Assembly (NCBI GenBank): GCA_938085105.1
Contig: CALKGK010000033.1
Coordinates: 1-53,075 of the forward strand
Direction: 5' to 3'
DNA length: 53,075 nt
Source: an uncultured Flavobacteriales bacterium
Lineage (GTDB): Bacteria > Bacteroidota > Bacteroidia > Flavobacteriales_D > Sanyastnellaceae
The notes beneath the pieces are model-generated. The model was given only the letters and a program-made list of their open reading frames with translations, had not been told where the DNA came from and made no database searches. The translations under genes and the position numbers were made by a program. The number at the start of each line of letters is the position of its first letter. Within the stretch, counting starts at the first letter, position 1. This document shows positions 44,385-52,335 of the stretch, one piece after another.

Positions 44385-45218
44385 GTGAAAGAAGAGAAGA
44401 AATATTCAAAGGTACTCCAGCAATGGTCAGTTCCATTCAAGCAAAGCAAATCAGCTGCTTGGGATGAGCTTCAGGCTAAGATTGCTGGATTGGAAGAAGG
44501 AAAGGTGCGTTCGATCAACTCGAATAAGCGTCCGCTATGGTGGGCACTTTCAGGAGCTGCAATGTTGGCACTTGCTGCCATGTTCTTCCTTCAAAACGAT
44601 GAGGTGAGAATAGATTCAGGAAGAACGGCCATGACCCATGTCTTACCGGACGGATCTGAAGTGCTCTTGAACAAAAACTCAAGCATCGTTTATTCCGATG
44701 ATTTTAGTGAGCGCAGTCTTACTCTGGATGGAGAGGCTTTCTTTCAAGTAGAAAAAGGATCTCGATTTGACGTAAATACCTCTGAAGGAGTAGTGAGTGT
44801 TCTAGGAACTAGTTTTAATGTATTCGGTGAAGATGATCTTTTTGAAGTGCAATGCTACACCGGGAAGGTGAAGGTTTCCTTGACGGGAAAAGAAAGTCAA
44901 GATCGACTGCTATTGCCTCAAGAGGAAACGAGCATGAGCCAAGGAAGCTTAGCTGCAGTTCGGTCATTTGATGGAAACACTCCAATGTGGATGAACGGTT
45001 GGGCTTTTGCCTATGATGCTGCCCCATTGAAGAAAGTACTGAAAGATTTGGAACGTCGTTATGACGTGAACATCGAACTCAATGGAACGGGCGCAGAAAC
45101 CTTCACTGGGGAGTTCGAAACAGAAGACCTCGAGATCGCATTGAAAACAATTTGTTTGCCTTATGGTTTTAATTATCAGATAGACGATAAGAAAATTGTA
45201 AGAATTTTCAAGAAATAG
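44385..45218 (+). CDS. FecR-family anti-sigma factor
   Basis: 277 residues if started at GTG 44385 (MKEEKKYSKVLQQW); TTG 44352 would add 11 residues and has a stop 12 bases before it. No ATG fits. A short cytoplasmic N-terminal helix region is followed by one membrane segment (WWALSGAAMLALAAMFFLQ), then the periplasmic FecR domain (ALPDGSEVLLN-type: VLPDGSEVLLNKNSSIVYS, TLDGEAFFQVEKGSRFDVNT, GTSFNVFGE) and a DUF4974/STN-like C-terminal domain (PLKKVLKDLERRYDVNIELN, ICLPYGFNYQIDDKKIVRIF). It should hold the sigma factor until the receptor signals. The N-terminal helix is short compared with common FecR (no DUF4880 seen). Confidence 0.88.
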   Translation: MKEEKKYSKVLQQWSVPFKQSKSAAWDELQAKIAGLEEGKVRSINSNKRPLWWALSGAAMLALAAMFFLQNDEVRIDSGRTAMTHVLPDGSEVLLNKNSSIVYSDDFSERSLTLDGEAFFQVEKGSRFDVNTSEGVVSVLGTSFNVFGEDDLFEVQCYTGKVKVSLTGKESQDRLLLPQEETSMSQGSLAAVRSFDGNTPMWMNGWAFAYDAAPLKKVLKDLERRYDVNIELNGTGAETFTGEFETEDLEIALKTICLPYGFNYQIDDKKIVRIFKK

Positions 45219-45225
45219 GCACAAC

Positions 45226-45317
45226 AAGGTAGGGTAGAAGTACGTTTACCTGTATAAGAAGTATAGTTTACCACAAGGAACAGTCCTTTCTTGGACTGTG
45301 TGATAAATAGTATAGTT
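45226..45317 (+). other. Intergenic region after fecR with repeats and a hairpin
   Basis: Contains AAGGTAGGGTAG (45226-45237) and GTATAAGA (45252-45259), copies of words found before fecR, then AGTATAGTT twice (45260-45268 and 45309-45317) on either side of a 7-base hairpin ACAGTCC/GGACTGT (45280-45299). No protein is encoded. It could be a promoter region, the 3' part of the fecR mRNA, or a small RNA ending at the 45369 terminator. Confidence 0.45.
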
Positions 45318-45335
45318 AGTTTTAGTTAAGGTTTG

Positions 45336-45369
45336 GAAGCTCTCGAAAACGTTCGGGAGCTTCTTTTTT
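45336..45369 (+). terminator. Rho-independent terminator of the ECF/FecR unit
   Basis: Stem GAAGCTCTCGAA (45336-45347) with TTCGGGAGCTTC (45352-45363), 12 pairs including one wobble, loop AACG, followed by six T. Confidence 0.88.
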
Positions 45370-45418
45370 GTCCCTACTCTACCTCCATTCAATCCACAAG
45401 ATGCTGTATTTTTGCGCA

Positions 45419-46609
45419 ATGGATTCCACTAAAATTTCTGATTTCAACTATCAACTCCCTGAGGGTCTCATTGCACAAAGACCGCTTGGAGAAAGAACGG
45501 CTTCCCGCTTGTTGGTTTTTGAAAAGGGAACAATTCAAGATCGAATTTTCTCTGAACTTCCTCAGCTCCTTCCAAACAACACCCAATTGGTGATCAATAA
45601 CACTCAAGTGATCAATGCACGAGTCATTCTTTTTCGTGAAACGGGTGCGCGGGTTGAACTGTTTCTCCTTGCTCCAAAGAATCCCAAGAGCATGGAAGAA
45701 GCGATGATCTCAGAAGGGAGATGCACGTGGACCAGTCTTGTTGGTGGTGGAAAGCGTTGGAAGGAGGGAGAACAGATTTCACTCAATGCTGATGGCTTGG
45801 TATTGAAGGCAAAGCGACTGCAGCATTTGGGAGAACATTCTGAAGTGGAATTCACTTGGGATCCAAAAGATGGAAACTTTGGTGAGCTTTTGGAAAGTCT
45901 TGGAAAGGTGCCGCTACCTCCATACATGAACCGGGAAGTAGATGAAGCCGATCCTGAGCGCTATCAGACTACGTATGCAGAGGTTCGTGGGTCCGTGGCC
46001 GCGCCAACTGCGGGACTCCATTATACCCCCGAAATACTGGGCGAGATGAGTTCAAGAGGCCATTCCATCGAGAAGTTGACACTTCACGTTGGAGCGGGTA
46101 CGTTCAAACCCGTGAGCAGCGAAGAGTTTCGCGACCACGACATGCATGCGGAACACATTTCAGTGAAAAGGAGTACCATTGAAGCCCTCGCTGCTCATGG
46201 GGGCCCGCGAGTTGCTGTGGGAACAACATCCCTTCGCACTTTGGAAAGTTTGTATTGGCTGGCGGTGGCAAAAGTACATGGAAGATTGGCAAACAAAGTG
46301 GAACAGTTCGACCCCTATGAGCTAGAAGATCCGTTCAAAAATTATTCAGAGGCACTTCAGTACCTTTTATCCCAAGCGGGAGATGCTGAGGAATTGAATG
46401 CAGCCACTTCACTTATGATTGTGCCGAGTTATCAGGTAAAGAGCATCGATGGCATCACCACCAATTTTCACTTGCCAAAAAGCACACTTTTACTTCTGGT
46501 GGCCGCATTGATTGGCGAAGACTGGACGAAGGTGTATGAACATGCCGTAAATGAGCAATACCGATTCCTCAGTTATGGAGATACTTCCCTTCTCTGGAAA
46601 CAACGCTAA
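45419..46609 (+). CDS. queA: S-adenosylmethionine:tRNA ribosyltransferase-isomerase
   Basis: Transfers and isomerises the ribosyl part of SAM to 7-aminomethyl-deazaguanine in tRNA, a late step of queuosine formation. 396 residues from ATG 45419. Signatures: ISDFNYQLPEGLIAQRPL, NNTQVINARV, the SAM-site AAPTAGLHYTPEIL, LHVGAGTFKPV and AVGTTSLRTLES, and NFHLPKSTLLLLVAAL. It is somewhat longer than the common 350, with extra length in the middle and C-terminal parts. Stands alone between two terminators. A TATTTTTG element (45407-45414) touches the start codon, so transcription from it would be nearly leaderless. Confidence 0.95.
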   Translation: MDSTKISDFNYQLPEGLIAQRPLGERTASRLLVFEKGTIQDRIFSELPQLLPNNTQLVINNTQVINARVILFRETGARVELFLLAPKNPKSMEEAMISEGRCTWTSLVGGGKRWKEGEQISLNADGLVLKAKRLQHLGEHSEVEFTWDPKDGNFGELLESLGKVPLPPYMNREVDEADPERYQTTYAEVRGSVAAPTAGLHYTPEILGEMSSRGHSIEKLTLHVGAGTFKPVSSEEFRDHDMHAEHISVKRSTIEALAAHGGPRVAVGTTSLRTLESLYWLAVAKVHGRLANKVEQFDPYELEDPFKNYSEALQYLLSQAGDAEELNAATSLMIVPSYQVKSIDGITTNFHLPKSTLLLLVAALIGEDWTKVYEHAVNEQYRFLSYGDTSLLWKQR

Positions 46610-46637
46610 GCAGCAAGAATTTCAAAATGTAAAGCAC

Positions 46638-46671
46638 AAAAAAAGTCCCACAATTGCAGGACTTTTTTTTT
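46638..46671. terminator. Bidirectional terminator between queA and the PpiD-like gene
   Basis: AAAAAAAGTCC (46638-46648) pairs with GGACTTTTTTT (46659-46669) and gives T runs on both strands. It serves both convergent genes. Confidence 0.85.
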
Positions 46672-46694
46672 GATCTAGTGATCGAGTATTTTGC

Positions 46695-48797
46695 TTAGAA
46701 GCTCAAGCGGTTATCTACCACATTAGCGTCTTCTTTCATTGCGTTGAACAAACGTGTTGAAGCTGCTCCTTTGATTCGAGTCGTTAAACGATCTTGATCT
46801 TCGAAGTAATCTTCTTTGTCCTCAGCGGTGGTTTTTTCTTCTGATTTAGCAACCACCCAAACACCGCCTTCTCCTTTAATTGGAAGAGACATGTTACCCA
46901 TAGGAATACCCAAAGCGATTCCTACAACTTCTGGTTCTTGTTGTGTAACGCTAGAGCCAGCGATTGTTGTTGTTTTCAATGAGATGTTACGTGCTGTTTT
47001 TACCTTCGCCTCTGCAAGTGTGGCTACCTCTTCAAGAGTAGAACCGTTTTTCATTTTATCCATGAACAACTTGGCTTTCTCTTCTTTCAATACTTCGGCA
47101 CGCATTTCTTCTTCTACGTTCTCAAAACTTGGAATTCCTCCTTCACGAACTGCAGTAACCAAAGCAACTACATACCCATCCTTCACAGAAATTGGAGTGG
47201 ATACTTCGCCTTTTTCTACATCCGGTCTGTACAACCAAGAAACGACTTTACCTGCATTCTGAATACCCTGAATGTTTTGTGCATTTTGAGCAATTCTATT
47301 GGCGTTAACTACAGCATAACCTGAAGTATCAGCACCGTCGAGGAAAAGTTGCTCTTTATTGTAAAGAATAGAGAAGTCGGTCGCTTCTTTCAAAATCGCC
47401 TTGCGCGTTGTGCTTGAAGGAGCAATACTTCTTTCAATCAATGCCAAGCTCACTTGGTCAACAGACCAACGTTGATCAACGATTTCAATCAAGTGAACAC
47501 CATAGCTGGTTTCTACTGCTCCGATATCACCGATGTTTCCATCAAAACTGAAATCCTCGAATGGCTTCACCATTTGTCTACGTGGGAAGTATTCATACAA
47601 ACCACCATTGTTCTTCGATCCTGGATCATCCGAGAAACGTTGCACCAAGTCGTCCCAGTCGCCACCATTTTTGTAAACACGCTTCAAGCTATCTGCTCTT
47701 GCGTTGAGTTCACTCATTTCAGCTTCATCGCTTACATCGTTAGCTTTCAAAAGAATGTGACGAACAGAAACGGTAGAATCAGCAACCTCTCCTTTCGCAA
47801 CAACACGAGCCAATTGATAGTTGTCGCCATCTTGACGAGGCCCTACTAAATCACCAATGTTCGCAGCGTAAGCCATACGTGCCAATTCGTTCCCTGTAGT
47901 GTCTGCAGCTTTGAAGCTTACTTCGTTGTAACGACCAGTACCTCCGTTTTGCATTACGAACACAGAGTCAGAAGCCGCTTGTGGCCATGAAGTAGCCAAG
48001 TCTTTCAATTCATTTTCAACTGCACTGATGTCTTCCGAAGAGGACTCGATGCGGAAGAGAACATATTTCATGTCTCTTGAGCGGGTCTCTTCATATTCTT
48101 TGTCTCCTTTGTGCTTTTGGTAGTATGCGCGAACTTGACTGTCTTTAATGGTCACCAATGAATCATTGATGTCATCATAACGCTTCACTACATACTGAAT
48201 GTTTGCTTTTTCTTGAGTAGCCAAATAGTCATACTTCGCATCCAAAGAACTTGCATACAATCCTTTTTGCACCAAGTTGTTGTACTTCTCACGCTTGCGC
48301 TTCGAAACAATAACATTGGTGTACCCGTTGTACTTCTGACGTTGAGCGCGTTGGTCTGATGTTGCCATTTGAGCAAAGTTCTGTCTCCAGTTGCTTTTAG
48401 CATCTTCAGTTACATTCTGTCCATAAAAGGTACTTTGAACGTAAGGAGAAATGTGCTCTCCAAAACGAATTTCATCAAACTCTTCTTGAGTAACAACGTC
48501 GATTCCTAGGTCTTCATACTCTGAAGTAAGGATGTTTTGCTCGATAAGATCGTTCCAAACGTCGTTTTTCAGGCTTTGAGTATTGGTGTAATCAAAGAGT
48601 TGCTCGCGCTCCATCAAGGCATTTTGCCAGTTTTGAGCAGAGATGCTGGAACTCCCAACTTCGCCAATTGAACGGTTTGCTCCTTGTCCAAATAAGGCAA
48701 GTACAGCATCGTAGGGAATCAAGAATCCGATCATCCCAATCGCTAAGAATGCAATCAGCACCCAGCGTAAACTTCTAATTTTTTCTAATTCAGCCAT
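46695..48797 (-). CDS. PpiD/SurA-like membrane-anchored peptidyl-prolyl isomerase
   Basis: 700 residues from ATG 48797; upstream in-frame start codons to 48848 would reach the preceding gene. The N-terminus MAELEKIRSLRWVLIAFLAIGMIG is a single anchor helix, as in PpiD. A SurA-type N domain follows (about 60-200), a parvulin domain about 340-450 (SVRHILLKANDVSD, FSDDPGSKNNGGLYEYFP, VETSYGVHLIEI), and a second, degenerate parvulin-like domain towards the C-terminus. It should assist folding of exported proteins at the inner membrane. In the envelope cluster with lptC and the CorC-like gene. Confidence 0.9.
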   Translation of the reverse strand: MAELEKIRSLRWVLIAFLAIGMIGFLIPYDAVLALFGQGANRSIGEVGSSSISAQNWQNALMEREQLFDYTNTQSLKNDVWNDLIEQNILTSEYEDLGIDVVTQEEFDEIRFGEHISPYVQSTFYGQNVTEDAKSNWRQNFAQMATSDQRAQRQKYNGYTNVIVSKRKREKYNNLVQKGLYASSLDAKYDYLATQEKANIQYVVKRYDDINDSLVTIKDSQVRAYYQKHKGDKEYEETRSRDMKYVLFRIESSSEDISAVENELKDLATSWPQAASDSVFVMQNGGTGRYNEVSFKAADTTGNELARMAYAANIGDLVGPRQDGDNYQLARVVAKGEVADSTVSVRHILLKANDVSDEAEMSELNARADSLKRVYKNGGDWDDLVQRFSDDPGSKNNGGLYEYFPRRQMVKPFEDFSFDGNIGDIGAVETSYGVHLIEIVDQRWSVDQVSLALIERSIAPSSTTRKAILKEATDFSILYNKEQLFLDGADTSGYAVVNANRIAQNAQNIQGIQNAGKVVSWLYRPDVEKGEVSTPISVKDGYVVALVTAVREGGIPSFENVEEEMRAEVLKEEKAKLFMDKMKNGSTLEEVATLAEAKVKTARNISLKTTTIAGSSVTQQEPEVVGIALGIPMGNMSLPIKGEGGVWVVAKSEEKTTAEDKEDYFEDQDRLTTRIKGAASTRLFNAMKEDANVVDNRLSF

Positions 48798-48855
48798 GTC
48801 TAAGCTTTGAATTTTTAAGTGGGCGAATATACGGAAGCTATTCGACAATTAAAAG

Positions 48856-50136
48856 TTAGTCGACATCATGAACGTGCAAGTCGACCAATTCTATGCGTGC
48901 ATTGTTCACTTCCACGATCTTGAAGGCAAAATTTGCCACGCTCATTTGAGTACCAGGATCGGGAATGTCCTCGGCGTGATGAATGATCAATCCACCCAGA
49001 GTGTCGTATTCATCCGATTCAGGTAAACCAAGTCGGTAACGCTCGTTAATGTAGTCAATCTCAAGTCGTGCAGAGAACTGAAAATAATCTGGAGCCAACT
49101 GTTTTTCGGTCATTTCCTCCTTGTCGTGCTCGTCTTCGATTTCACCAAAGAGCTCCTCAACGATGTCTTCAATCGTAATGATCCCACTGGTTCCTCCAAA
49201 TTCGTCAACCACAACGGCAAGGTTTCTTTTTTTCGCGATAAAATCTTCCAATACTCGGTTAGCAGGAGCAGGTTCGGCAACGATAAATGTGGGCAAGAGG
49301 ATGTTTTTGATGTCTTCGGGGTTCTTAAAGAGGTCGTAGCTATGACAATATCCGATGATGTTATCGATGCTGTCTCGGTAGATAACGATCTTAGAATAGC
49401 CGGTTTCAATGAATCGTTCTTTGAGCAAGTCAATGGAGTCATTGAGTTCAAGCGCTTCAATTTCGTTTCGCGGAATCATGCAGTCGCGGGCTTTCGTTTC
49501 TCGCAAGTCGAGTGCATTTTGAAGAATTTGAATCTCGTGTTCTGTGTCTTCATTATCCTGCATGTTCTCACTGGCTTCTCGAAGAAAGTGATCGAGGTCG
49601 ACTGTTCCAAATACCACTTCTTCATTTTCCGTTTCCGCCCGTAAAATATAACGGATGAAAAGCATGGAGATGTTGGTAATGATCCACGATGGAATATACA
49701 AGATGTAGAATAGGATGGCCAAGGGAATGGCAAAGATGCTGAGCCACCTGTTGGGGTTCAACCTGAAAATACTTTTCGGCAAAAACTCAGCGGTAAAGAG
49801 GATGACTACAGTTGTGATGAGGGTTTGGGATAAAAGAGCCACGTAAGGAAGGTGGTACTCATCCCAGTCGTTCACACCAAACATCATGTTGGCCACAAGC
49901 TCTCCTGCCTTGATTCCGTAAAAAACAAGAGCGATGTTGTTCCCAATGAGCATGGCGCCGATAAACTTCTTTGGCCGACGAAGGAAGGAGGAAAGAATGC
50001 GTGCTGTAAAATTGCCTTGTTTGTTTTCAAGCTCGATGATGAGCTTATTTGCCGAAACAAAAGCGATCTCCATGCCGGAGAAGAATGCGGAAAAGGCGAG
50101 TGATGTGAGAATCACCAACCAACTGTCATAGTCCAT
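48856..50136 (-). CDS. CorC/HlyC family transporter-like protein (CNNM, CBS pair; GldE-like)
   Basis: 426 residues from ATG 50136. A CNNM domain with four membrane segments (about 5-185: FSAFFSGMEIAFVSANKLI, ALLSQTLITTVVILFTAEFL, FLPKSIFR), a CBS pair (about 205-330: CMIPRNEIEALELN, AVVVDEFGGTSGIITIEDIV), and a C-terminal CorC domain (about 345-425). Members transport or sense magnesium or cobalt; GldE of gliding flavobacteria is in the same family, and I cannot tell the two apart here. 58 bases before the PpiD-like gene. Confidence 0.9.
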   Translation of the reverse strand: MDYDSWLVILTSLAFSAFFSGMEIAFVSANKLIIELENKQGNFTARILSSFLRRPKKFIGAMLIGNNIALVFYGIKAGELVANMMFGVNDWDEYHLPYVALLSQTLITTVVILFTAEFLPKSIFRLNPNRWLSIFAIPLAILFYILYIPSWIITNISMLFIRYILRAETENEEVVFGTVDLDHFLREASENMQDNEDTEHEIQILQNALDLRETKARDCMIPRNEIEALELNDSIDLLKERFIETGYSKIVIYRDSIDNIIGYCHSYDLFKNPEDIKNILLPTFIVAEPAPANRVLEDFIAKKRNLAVVVDEFGGTSGIITIEDIVEELFGEIEDEHDKEEMTEKQLAPDYFQFSARLEIDYINERYRLGLPESDEYDTLGGLIIHHAEDIPDPGTQMSVANFAFKIVEVNNARIELVDLHVHDVD

Positions 50137-50160
50137 GTGGCGGATCGGGATGATTGAATA

Positions 50161-50192
50161 CAAATGTAAGCCAAAAAACGCTCATACTTCAA
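50161..50192 (-). promoter_or_regulatory. Promoter of the CorC-like gene
   Basis: TTG (50192-50190) and TACATTTG (50168-50161) on the minus strand with 21 bases between; the -7 element is exact. Its -33 end lies at the very end of the 74-residue ORF (stop 50189-50191), so there is also read-through from the lptC operon. It sets ATG 50136 as the start. Confidence 0.45.
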
Positions 50193-50413
50193 GTGCGTTT
50201 CTTCTGGTCCTCAATTTGTCGTTCCATGCGTTTTCTGAAGTGACGACGAAAGAAATAATAGACGATTGCAATGCCGGGTAACCAAAGATATTTGCTGCTT
50301 TCAAGACCTTCTCTCCAAATAAAGTATCCCGACAAAATGACGGCGGCGACGGAGATTCCTAGCCAGAGTTTTTCAGAAGTTCGGTGGACTTTTAATAGTT
50401 GTTCAGGGTTCAT
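50189..50413 (-). CDS. Small two-helix membrane protein, 74 residues
   Basis: No family recognised with confidence. Two hydrophobic segments (about 17-33, WLGISVAAVILSGYFIW, and 43-57, WLPGIAIVYYFFRR), a short loop and a strongly basic C-terminus (RRHFRKRMERQIEDQKKR) that is probably cytoplasmic. Its ATG overlaps lptC by 11 bases, so it is coupled to it. Small proteins of this kind stand between lptC and the CorC-like gene in other flavobacteria as far as I recall. Confidence 0.75.
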   Translation of the reverse strand: MNPEQLLKVHRTSEKLWLGISVAAVILSGYFIWREGLESSKYLWLPGIAIVYYFFRRHFRKRMERQIEDQKKRT

Positions 50414-50987
50414 CTTGTTCGTCTTTTTTTGGTTGGTCGAGGAGAATATCTCCCGTTACTTCCCATAATCGGTAGTAGGAAAACTTGGAGTTGGTGGTCA
50501 TCCCTTTCGAGAAGATGCTTCCATCTTCATTGGTAATTTCAACAAATTTGTTGGTATATACCTTATCGCTGTCCTGGAGCCAAATCAGTTCTTCTGTTTT
50601 TAGAATGGCCCCTTCTGTGTTGTGAAAAACAACGTTTTCCTTCGCTTCAAGGATGCCTTCTCCGTCGAAGAAGGTGCCTCTTTCAGCACTTAATACGGCA
50701 CTCACGTTTTCCAAACTATCATACATCAACATCTCAAAACCACCTTCAACTTCAATCCGAGCTCGCTCTCCCTCATACCGATTGAGCACTTCAGCGATGA
50801 GTGTGTTGGTGAGCTTCGCGTTTTCGGTGTAGTGAAAGGTACCGTTTTTAACGGTTTGAACTGGGAAGTCGAGATCGTCTGTTAGCGCCTTGATCTGGTC
50901 AATGTCGTTCTCACATGAAAAAAGCACCCCAGTGATCAAGATCACCGAGATGCTTTTTAAAATTTTATTTGCTCGAGCTGCTTTCAA
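50403..50987 (-). CDS. lptC: LPS export lipoprotein LptC
   Basis: 194 residues from TTG 50987, which directly follows the upstream TAG; no ATG is available near it. N-terminus has a lipobox-like ending (VISVILITGVLFSC-type, Cys near 25), unlike the anchored E. coli form but usual in Bacteroidota. The body has the repeated strand pattern of OstA/LptC: ENAKLTNTLIAEVLNRYEG, VSAVLSAERGTFFDGEGI, LEAKENVVFHNTEGAILKTE, KVYTNKFVEITNEDGSIFS. Passes LPS from LptB2FG to the periplasmic bridge. Acidic tail DQPKKDEQDEP. Confidence 0.85.
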   Translation of the reverse strand: MKAARANKILKSISVILITGVLFSCENDIDQIKALTDDLDFPVQTVKNGTFHYTENAKLTNTLIAEVLNRYEGERARIEVEGGFEMLMYDSLENVSAVLSAERGTFFDGEGILEAKENVVFHNTEGAILKTEELIWLQDSDKVYTNKFVEITNEDGSIFSKGMTTNSKFSYYRLWEVTGDILLDQPKKDEQDEP

Positions 50988-52319
50988 CTATCGCGCTCTT
51001 ACGGTAGTTGTTTCACCCGTACAAGTGGTAAAGCTGCTTCCAACAGAAATTCCATACTTAAAGAGGTCTTCTGTAGATGGGAACTGTCCTGAATAAGTTC
51101 CAACTTTTTTACTTGCACCATCAGCTCCGGCTGCTTTCGCTCTGTTGTAGTAATCAACGGCCAACCAGTACATGGCGCGTTCACCAATTCCACCATCGGC
51201 ACATTGAGGAGCTGAAACAACAATCGCATCTCCAATAAGCATAAGTGCTTCGGCATTGTTTTGTCCGCCTTGTTTCACCTTGTTCGCATATGAGCGTGCT
51301 TTCGATGCTTGCTTCAGGATGATTGCAATTTGACCTGCTCTCAACATATACTTGTCTGCATCCGCGCTATCACCGCAAAGTTCAACAGCTTGCTCAACAT
51401 ATTTCAACGCTTTGCTGTATTCACTTTTCTTCAAGTAACCCATTCCAACTGCATAAGCAGATTCGTGTGTTGGATTAGAAGTATGCACAGTTTCAGCAGT
51501 GTTCAAATAGAAATCGCTTTCTGTACATTCTTTGGCTTGCATCAACTTCAGCGCTTTGATTTTGAGGTCAAGATCATCTGGGTTGGCCATCACCTTCTTC
51601 TCGAAAGTGGGTACCATGCTCTCGCATTCAGCAATCACTACAAATATTTCGTCGATGTTGGCTTTTGCTTTGACGTATCCTTCACGCACAGACTCTTTCG
51701 TCTCGTTTGCAATGTTGTGATCTGCAATTTCTTGAAGTTGAAGATACTCTGTAAGCATGCTTGCGCGAATGTCATCTGCCGCTTCACCTTCAGCTGCATT
51801 CAAAAGCTTGTATGAAGTGAGGTAGTAACCCGAAATGGTGCTTGCTGCTGTTTCCAAACCTAAGCAGTCCATTGATTCTTTGAACATTACATTTACGCTA
51901 GCGATGCTATCTGGGAAGAAACGGTATTTATCACCCGCTTTGTAGCCCAAGATCGTGCATTTGTTGTTCGGCTTGCGTGAGGTAGCAGGGTAGAGTTCCA
52001 TTCGCTTGTCGTAAATAGCCATAAGTGAGTCTGCCAATACTGCTTTACGTTCTCCTTTGGCTTTTTTCAATTCAGACTTGATGAAACGCGCTCCGTCAGA
52101 ATAGAGGCTTTCAGATACTTTTGGCGGACAAACCTTACAGGCTTCTTGCCATGCTGGGTAAGCATCGTCATAGTTTTTCTGTTTTTTGAAGCTCTTGTAA
52201 ACACTCAATGCTTCTTTACAGATCAATTGTTCCTCTTCTGTTGCACCGTATTTTTCATCTTGGGCAAAAGAACTGCTAGCGGTAATGAGGATAAGGAGAA
52301 GTACTGTTAGACGTTTCAT
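50988..52319 (-). CDS. Secreted TPR-repeat protein of the lptC cluster
   Basis: 443 residues from ATG 52319. Signal peptide (MKRLTVLLLILITASSSFA|QDE) with Gln at the mature N-terminus. The rest is helical with tetratricopeptide-like repeats, clearest near 280-385 (HESAYAVGMGYLKKSEYSKA, DADKYMLRAGQIAIILKQAS). Several Cys pairs (VCPP, MDCLGLE, AECES) suggest disulfides. It sits between the outer-membrane barrel and lptC, which suggests an envelope role, perhaps as scaffold; no activity can be stated. A similar 400-residue protein precedes lptC in many flavobacteria. Confidence 0.8.
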   Translation of the reverse strand: MKRLTVLLLILITASSSFAQDEKYGATEEEQLICKEALSVYKSFKKQKNYDDAYPAWQEACKVCPPKVSESLYSDGARFIKSELKKAKGERKAVLADSLMAIYDKRMELYPATSRKPNNKCTILGYKAGDKYRFFPDSIASVNVMFKESMDCLGLETAASTISGYYLTSYKLLNAAEGEAADDIRASMLTEYLQLQEIADHNIANETKESVREGYVKAKANIDEIFVVIAECESMVPTFEKKVMANPDDLDLKIKALKLMQAKECTESDFYLNTAETVHTSNPTHESAYAVGMGYLKKSEYSKALKYVEQAVELCGDSADADKYMLRAGQIAIILKQASKARSYANKVKQGGQNNAEALMLIGDAIVVSAPQCADGGIGERAMYWLAVDYYNRAKAAGADGASKKVGTYSGQFPSTEDLFKYGISVGSSFTTCTGETTTVRAR

Positions 52320-52335
52320 TATGAATGGTTTTGTT

